Source of the DNA: Mesonia aestuariivivens
GTDB taxonomy: Bacteria > Bacteroidota > Bacteroidia > Flavobacteriales > Flavobacteriaceae
Assembly (NCBI RefSeq): GCF_019311235.1
Contig: NZ_JAHWDF010000009.1
Location: 1 to 64,000, forward strand
Direction: 5' to 3'
Length of the DNA: 64,000 bases
Shown: piece by piece, positions 60,819 through 64,000 of the stretch
How positions within the stretch are numbered: position 1 is the first letter of the stretch
How the letters are laid out: every line of letters starts with the position of its first letter
Translations under genes and position numbers: made by a program
Notes under the pieces: generated by a model
Databases searched by the model: none
What the model saw: only the letters and a program-made list of their open reading frames with translations
What the model was told of the DNA's origin: nothing

Positions 60819-61460
60819 ATGAAAGCAATTCTCTCTTTATTAATCACTTTCTCTTTAATTAGCTGTCAAAAAGAAAAATCTAACAAAAGTTCTGAATGTG
60901 AACCGCTTGGTAATATTAATATTGTAGTACATAAAAACGACCATAAAATTGATAGTATTGGCATAAAAAACTCAAATAATAAACAAAAAGCGACCATTGT
61001 TAAAGCATCTGCAGACACTTTAAAGTTTCATATAAATGAGCCTTTAAATGATTTATATAAAATAAATTTCTTTTCAAAAAAACACATATCGCCATTAAAA
61101 ATCTGGTTAGATGGTGATCATACTATTATAGATATTGAGATTAATAGATTTGCTAAAGTGACTCATGTAACCAACTCTCCAATACAGGATCATATTAAAG
61201 AATATTCAGCAACTTTAAAAGAACTTTACAAAAATCCCGAAGAAAATAAAGAAAAAATAAATAATTTTTTACTTACAGAAATTAAGAATAACATCAAATC
61301 TCCTTTTATCTTTTCTCCTGCTGAAATTTATTATTACAGCAACATCAACGATCAAGTAAAACTTCAAGAATTAGATAGCTTACTTCAACAAATACCATCA
61401 GATTTAAAAAATCATAAATTAAGTATACTTCCTAAGCTTCATAAAAGTCTAAATAATTAA
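60819..61460 (+). CDS. Lipoprotein with DUF4369-like domain but no thioredoxin domain
   Basis: A 213-residue lipoprotein (lipobox LISCQKE, Cys16). The mature part (about 28-190) resembles the DUF4369 domain that precedes the thioredoxin domain in Bacteroidota TlpA/ResA-like proteins: a beta part with LKIWLDGDHTIIDIEINRFAK and a helical part with NSPIQDHIKEYSATLKELY. The C-terminal redox domain with its CxxC is missing; the protein stops after KLHKSLNN. It may be a naturally short paralogue. Family match is by eye, so moderate confidence. Confidence 0.6.
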   Translation: MKAILSLLITFSLISCQKEKSNKSSECEPLGNINIVVHKNDHKIDSIGIKNSNNKQKATIVKASADTLKFHINEPLNDLYKINFFSKKHISPLKIWLDGDHTIIDIEINRFAKVTHVTNSPIQDHIKEYSATLKELYKNPEENKEKINNFLLTEIKNNIKSPFIFSPAEIYYYSNINDQVKLQELDSLLQQIPSDLKNHKLSILPKLHKSLNN

Positions 61461-61577
61461 AAAACTTAATTACGTTTAATAATTTAGCTTTAAAATTTTA
61501 ACTAAAATATTTTTCTAAAGAAAGCCTTAGGGATGACTTTGCTAAAATTAGTATCTTGCATTTCATAAATTTATCCC

Positions 61578-63242
61578 ATGCGTTTTCTACTTTTATTTAT
61601 AGCTTTTCATTTTTTTCAAATTTCAACGGCTCAATTACTTTCTGATCATGACAAGAATTACACCAGGGCAGATTCACTAAGAGGTTCTTTGAGACCAGAA
61701 AGAACAGGCTATGATGTACTTAAATATGATTTGTATGTAAAAGTTATACCCGAAGAAAAATACATTTCGGGCGTTAACAAAATTACTTTTAAGACTTTAG
61801 AGGAATTGCCAAAAATGCAATTGGATTTATTCAAAAACATGAAGGTAGATTCGATTACTTATAAAGGGAAAAAAGTAAAATTTTATAGAGAATTTAATGC
61901 TGTTTTCATAGAATTTGAACAACCTATTCAACAAAAAAAAGAAAGTACACTTAACTTTTATTACTCAGGCAAACCAATTGTTGCCAAAACCCCACCTTGG
62001 GACGGAGGTTTTATTTTCACCAAAGATAAAAATAATGAAGATTGGGTAAGTGTTGCGGTACAAGGCACTGGAGCCAGCTTATGGTATCCTAATAAAGACC
62101 ATTTAAGCGACGAACCAGAAGAAGCAGAAATACATATCGCTGCTCCAAAAAATTTAGTAGCAGTTTCAAACGGTCGGTTATTAGGAAAAGAAAAAGTAGA
62201 TGAAAATTACACACAATGGAATTGGAAAGTTACCAACCCCATTAATAATTACAATATTATTTTAAACATTGGTGATTATGTGAATTTTTCAGATCATTAC
62301 AAAGATCTAGACCTCAACTATTATGTTCTCTCTTACAACCTAGAAAAAGCAAAAAAATCATTTAAAGAAGTAACCCCTATGATGGATTGCTTTTATGAAA
62401 AAATAGGTCCGTATCCATTTCCTGAAGATTCTTATAAATTAGTAGAAACTCCATTTTTAGGTATGGAACATCAAAGTGCCGTTGCCTACGGAAATGGTTT
62501 TAATTTCGGATATATGGGCAGAGATTTATCTGGCACTGGAGTTGGACTAAATTGGGATTATATTATAATTCACGAATCAGGTCACGAATGGTTTGGAAAT
62601 AGCATTACTGCAAAAGATATTGCCGATATGTGGATACATGAGTCGTTTACCTCTTATACCGAAGCGATCTATATTGAATGCCGCTGGGGCTTAGAAAAAG
62701 CGCTCACCTACCTTAACGGTTTAAGACAAACTATGGTAAGTAACGACCGCCCCATTATTGGCGATTACGGTGTAAATTCAGAAGGCTCTGGTGATATGTA
62801 TTTTAAAGGCGCTAATATGATTAATACCTTGCGCTTTATGATTAATGATGATGAAAAATGGTGGGAAATTTTAAATCATTTTACTTCAGCATTTAAACAC
62901 ACGACAACAGATACAGAAGCTGTAGTTCGTTTTTTTGAAGAGGAAACCGATCTAGAATTAGCATCATTTTTCAATCAATACCTAAGGCATACAAAGCTTC
63001 CAGAACTTCAATTTAAAAAAGAAAACGCTACCATTTACTACCGTTGGAAAACCGATGTTGAAAATTTTAAAATGCCTGTAGAACTTTTAACTAATCAAAA
63101 AGAAATAAGAATTACACCTAGTAATTCTTGGCAAAAATTAGACAAGTCTATTTCTAAAGAAAATTTACAAGTAAACTTAAAAAAGTTTTATATTACCACC
63201 AATTTAAATGAAGTATTGAATAGGAGAGATCATAGAAATTAG
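61578..63242 (+). CDS. M1 family metallopeptidase (aminopeptidase N-like)
   Basis: A 554-residue zinc peptidase with a signal peptide (1-18, STAQLLS). The N-terminal beta domain (about 35-240) is followed by the catalytic domain: GMEHQSAVAYG (substrate-binding GxMEN-like loop) and HESGHEWFGNS (zinc site, His332 and His336) with the downstream Glu in WIHESFTSYTEAIY. A proton-donor Tyr is expected in MYFKGANMI. It lacks the large C-terminal alpha-superhelix of E. coli PepN, so it is a short secreted form. The 3' end forms a shared hairpin with the convergent menE-like gene. Confidence 0.92.
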   Translation: MRFLLLFIAFHFFQISTAQLLSDHDKNYTRADSLRGSLRPERTGYDVLKYDLYVKVIPEEKYISGVNKITFKTLEELPKMQLDLFKNMKVDSITYKGKKVKFYREFNAVFIEFEQPIQQKKESTLNFYYSGKPIVAKTPPWDGGFIFTKDKNNEDWVSVAVQGTGASLWYPNKDHLSDEPEEAEIHIAAPKNLVAVSNGRLLGKEKVDENYTQWNWKVTNPINNYNIILNIGDYVNFSDHYKDLDLNYYVLSYNLEKAKKSFKEVTPMMDCFYEKIGPYPFPEDSYKLVETPFLGMEHQSAVAYGNGFNFGYMGRDLSGTGVGLNWDYIIIHESGHEWFGNSITAKDIADMWIHESFTSYTEAIYIECRWGLEKALTYLNGLRQTMVSNDRPIIGDYGVNSEGSGDMYFKGANMINTLRFMINDDEKWWEILNHFTSAFKHTTTDTEAVVRFFEEETDLELASFFNQYLRHTKLPELQFKKENATIYYRWKTDVENFKMPVELLTNQKEIRITPSNSWQKLDKSISKENLQVNLKKFYITTNLNEVLNRRDHRN

Positions 63243-63261
63243 CTTAAATTTTTTAAGCTAA
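63239..63261. terminator. Shared hairpin containing both convergent stop codons
   Basis: TTAGCTTAAA / TTTAAGCTAA arms with a TTT loop. The left arm holds the M1 peptidase stop (63240-63242) and the right arm the stop of the menE-like gene. Short but perfect; it could terminate both transcripts. Confidence 0.6.
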
Positions 63262-64000
63262 CCTTGCTTTTAAGGTATTAATTCTATTTACTTTTCCGGT
63301 ATGTGTTTCTTCAAATTTTTCTACAAAATAGATTTTTTTAGGCTTTTCAAATTTATCTATTTTTTTTGATTTTTGTATTTCTTCTTTTAAATGTTCTAGT
63401 ACTTCTTCACTAAAAGCAGCTTCTACAAATAAAATTAGCTTTTCACCTAAAGCATCATCAGGCAATGAAGTAACAAAAAAGCGTTGTAAAATAATATTTT
63501 GTAATTTTTTTTCTACTTCTTCAGGATGTATTTTTACGCCACCACTATTAATTACATTATCAATTCTTCCTTTCCAAAAAAACTTTTTATAAGTGATTAA
63601 TTCAACTACATCATTAGTAACCACCAATTGGTCTGAAACTAAAGGAGCTTTAATGGTTAGACAATTTCTATCATCTTGGGCTACGGTTACATTCGCTAAT
63701 ACTTTAAAAGGAAGTTTCTTTTTTCTACTTTTTTTAGAGTTTATTCTTCGAGCTGCTATATGAGTTACGGTTTCTGTCATTCCGTAAGTTTCATAAATTT
63801 TAGTAGGAATACCTTGCACTAATTGCTTAAGATGAACAGAAACAGCACCTCCTCCAACAATTAATTTTTGAATTAAATGAAGTCGCCCTAAAGAATTATC
63901 TAATTGAAAAGGAGTCATTGCACAAAAATCATAGCGCTTAAACACTTGGTCTATAGGGTTAGATTTGGGCTGTACACTATCTAAATGCCAACCTAATACC
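63253..64000 (-). CDS. menE: Partial AMP-dependent acyl-CoA ligase, o-succinylbenzoate-CoA ligase-like
   Basis: The C-terminal part of an adenylate-forming enzyme; the frame stays open to the right edge (GWHLDSVQPKSNPIDQVFKRYDF), so the N-terminus lies outside. Apparent starts such as GTG 63945 are internal. Motifs: VGGGAVS, YETYGMTETVTHIAA (adenylation core), LVTNDVVELI, and the C-terminal lid DNVINSGGVKIHPEEVEKKL with the THTGKVNR lysine region. The compact form fits MenE of Bacteroidota, which activates o-succinylbenzoate for menaquinone synthesis. Without the N-terminus and neighbours the substrate is not certain. Confidence 0.8.
   Translation of the reverse strand, partial: VLGWHLDSVQPKSNPIDQVFKRYDFCAMTPFQLDNSLGRLHLIQKLIVGGGAVSVHLKQLVQGIPTKIYETYGMTETVTHIAARRINSKKSRKKKLPFKVLANVTVAQDDRNCLTIKAPLVSDQLVVTNDVVELITYKKFFWKGRIDNVINSGGVKIHPEEVEKKLQNIILQRFFVTSLPDDALGEKLILFVEAAFSEEVLEHLKEEIQKSKKIDKFEKPKKIYFVEKFEETHTGKVNRINTLKARLA

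Noticed and set aside
63945-64000. Right-edge ligase gene beginning at GTG 63945
   Set aside because: The reading frame stays open and family-like (GWHLDSVQPKSNP) to the edge, so the GTG is an internal valine codon.
1-64000. tRNA, rRNA, CRISPR arrays and insertion sequences
   Set aside because: Looked for by eye (TPsiC-like GGTTCGA, regular spaced repeats, transposase motifs with terminal inverted repeats) and none found. A tRNAscan-SE or Infernal run would be decisive.

Overview
The window is chromosomal DNA from a member of the Bacteroidota, almost certainly a marine-type Flavobacteriaceae. The evidence is the low GC content, Bacteroidota -7 promoter elements (TAnnTTTG), type IX secretion (T9SS) sorting domains of both type A and type B, a PorE-like OmpA protein, LolA/LptF/LptG envelope genes, and gene strings typical of the family (thrS-infC-rpmI-rplT; tpx-dgkA-ftsK-lolA-lptF-ribB). 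I do not assign a genus. No rRNA, tRNA, CRISPR array or insertion sequence was recognised.

Layout. 1-6400 (minus) is a surface and secretion block: a partial giant adhesin-like protein, a small secreted protein, a T9SS type B protein and a TPR/PD40/OmpA protein. 6500-12000 holds a sodium/solute symporter, a CoA-binding protein, fabH, a 40-residue membrane peptide, and an ABC1 kinase/TetR pair. 12300-20800 is mostly plus-strand housekeeping: htpG, a lipoprotein, thrS-infC-rpmI-rplT (infC appears to start at ATA), a HAD phosphatase, YjbQ and an OmpA-domain protein. 20779-27130 (minus) holds a secreted protein of unknown function, dnaB, accA, lptG and tgt. 27327-31600 (plus) holds a split transketolase, a DUF2383-type protein, an AraC regulator and a pseudouridine synthase.

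31538-34913 (minus) is a tight three-gene cassette: a RimK-like ATP-grasp ligase, a GCS2-type ligase and an N-formylglutamate amidohydrolase-like enzyme. It looks like a dedicated pathway that builds and trims a small peptide-like product, and it is the best candidate here for a poorly described system. 35040-47490 (minus) holds a T9SS-exported endonuclease, an LpxR-like protein, the ribB-lptF-lolA-ftsK block, an alpha/beta hydrolase, dgkA, tpx and a thioredoxin/peroxiredoxin cluster. 47701-51200 (plus) has hutI, hutG, a GNAT and a metallo-hydrolase. 51270-52720 has a repeat-rich, hairpin-containing intergenic element followed by a tyrosine recombinase. 52828-53940 is another T9SS cargo protein. 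54008-60342 (minus) is a complete RND efflux operon preceded by a small secreted protein with an almost leaderless promoter. The window ends with a lipoprotein, an M1 peptidase and a partial menE-like gene.

Several apparent gene starts are TTG codons that belong to the promoter -7 element (tgt, tkt, ribB). I moved these to the downstream ATG.
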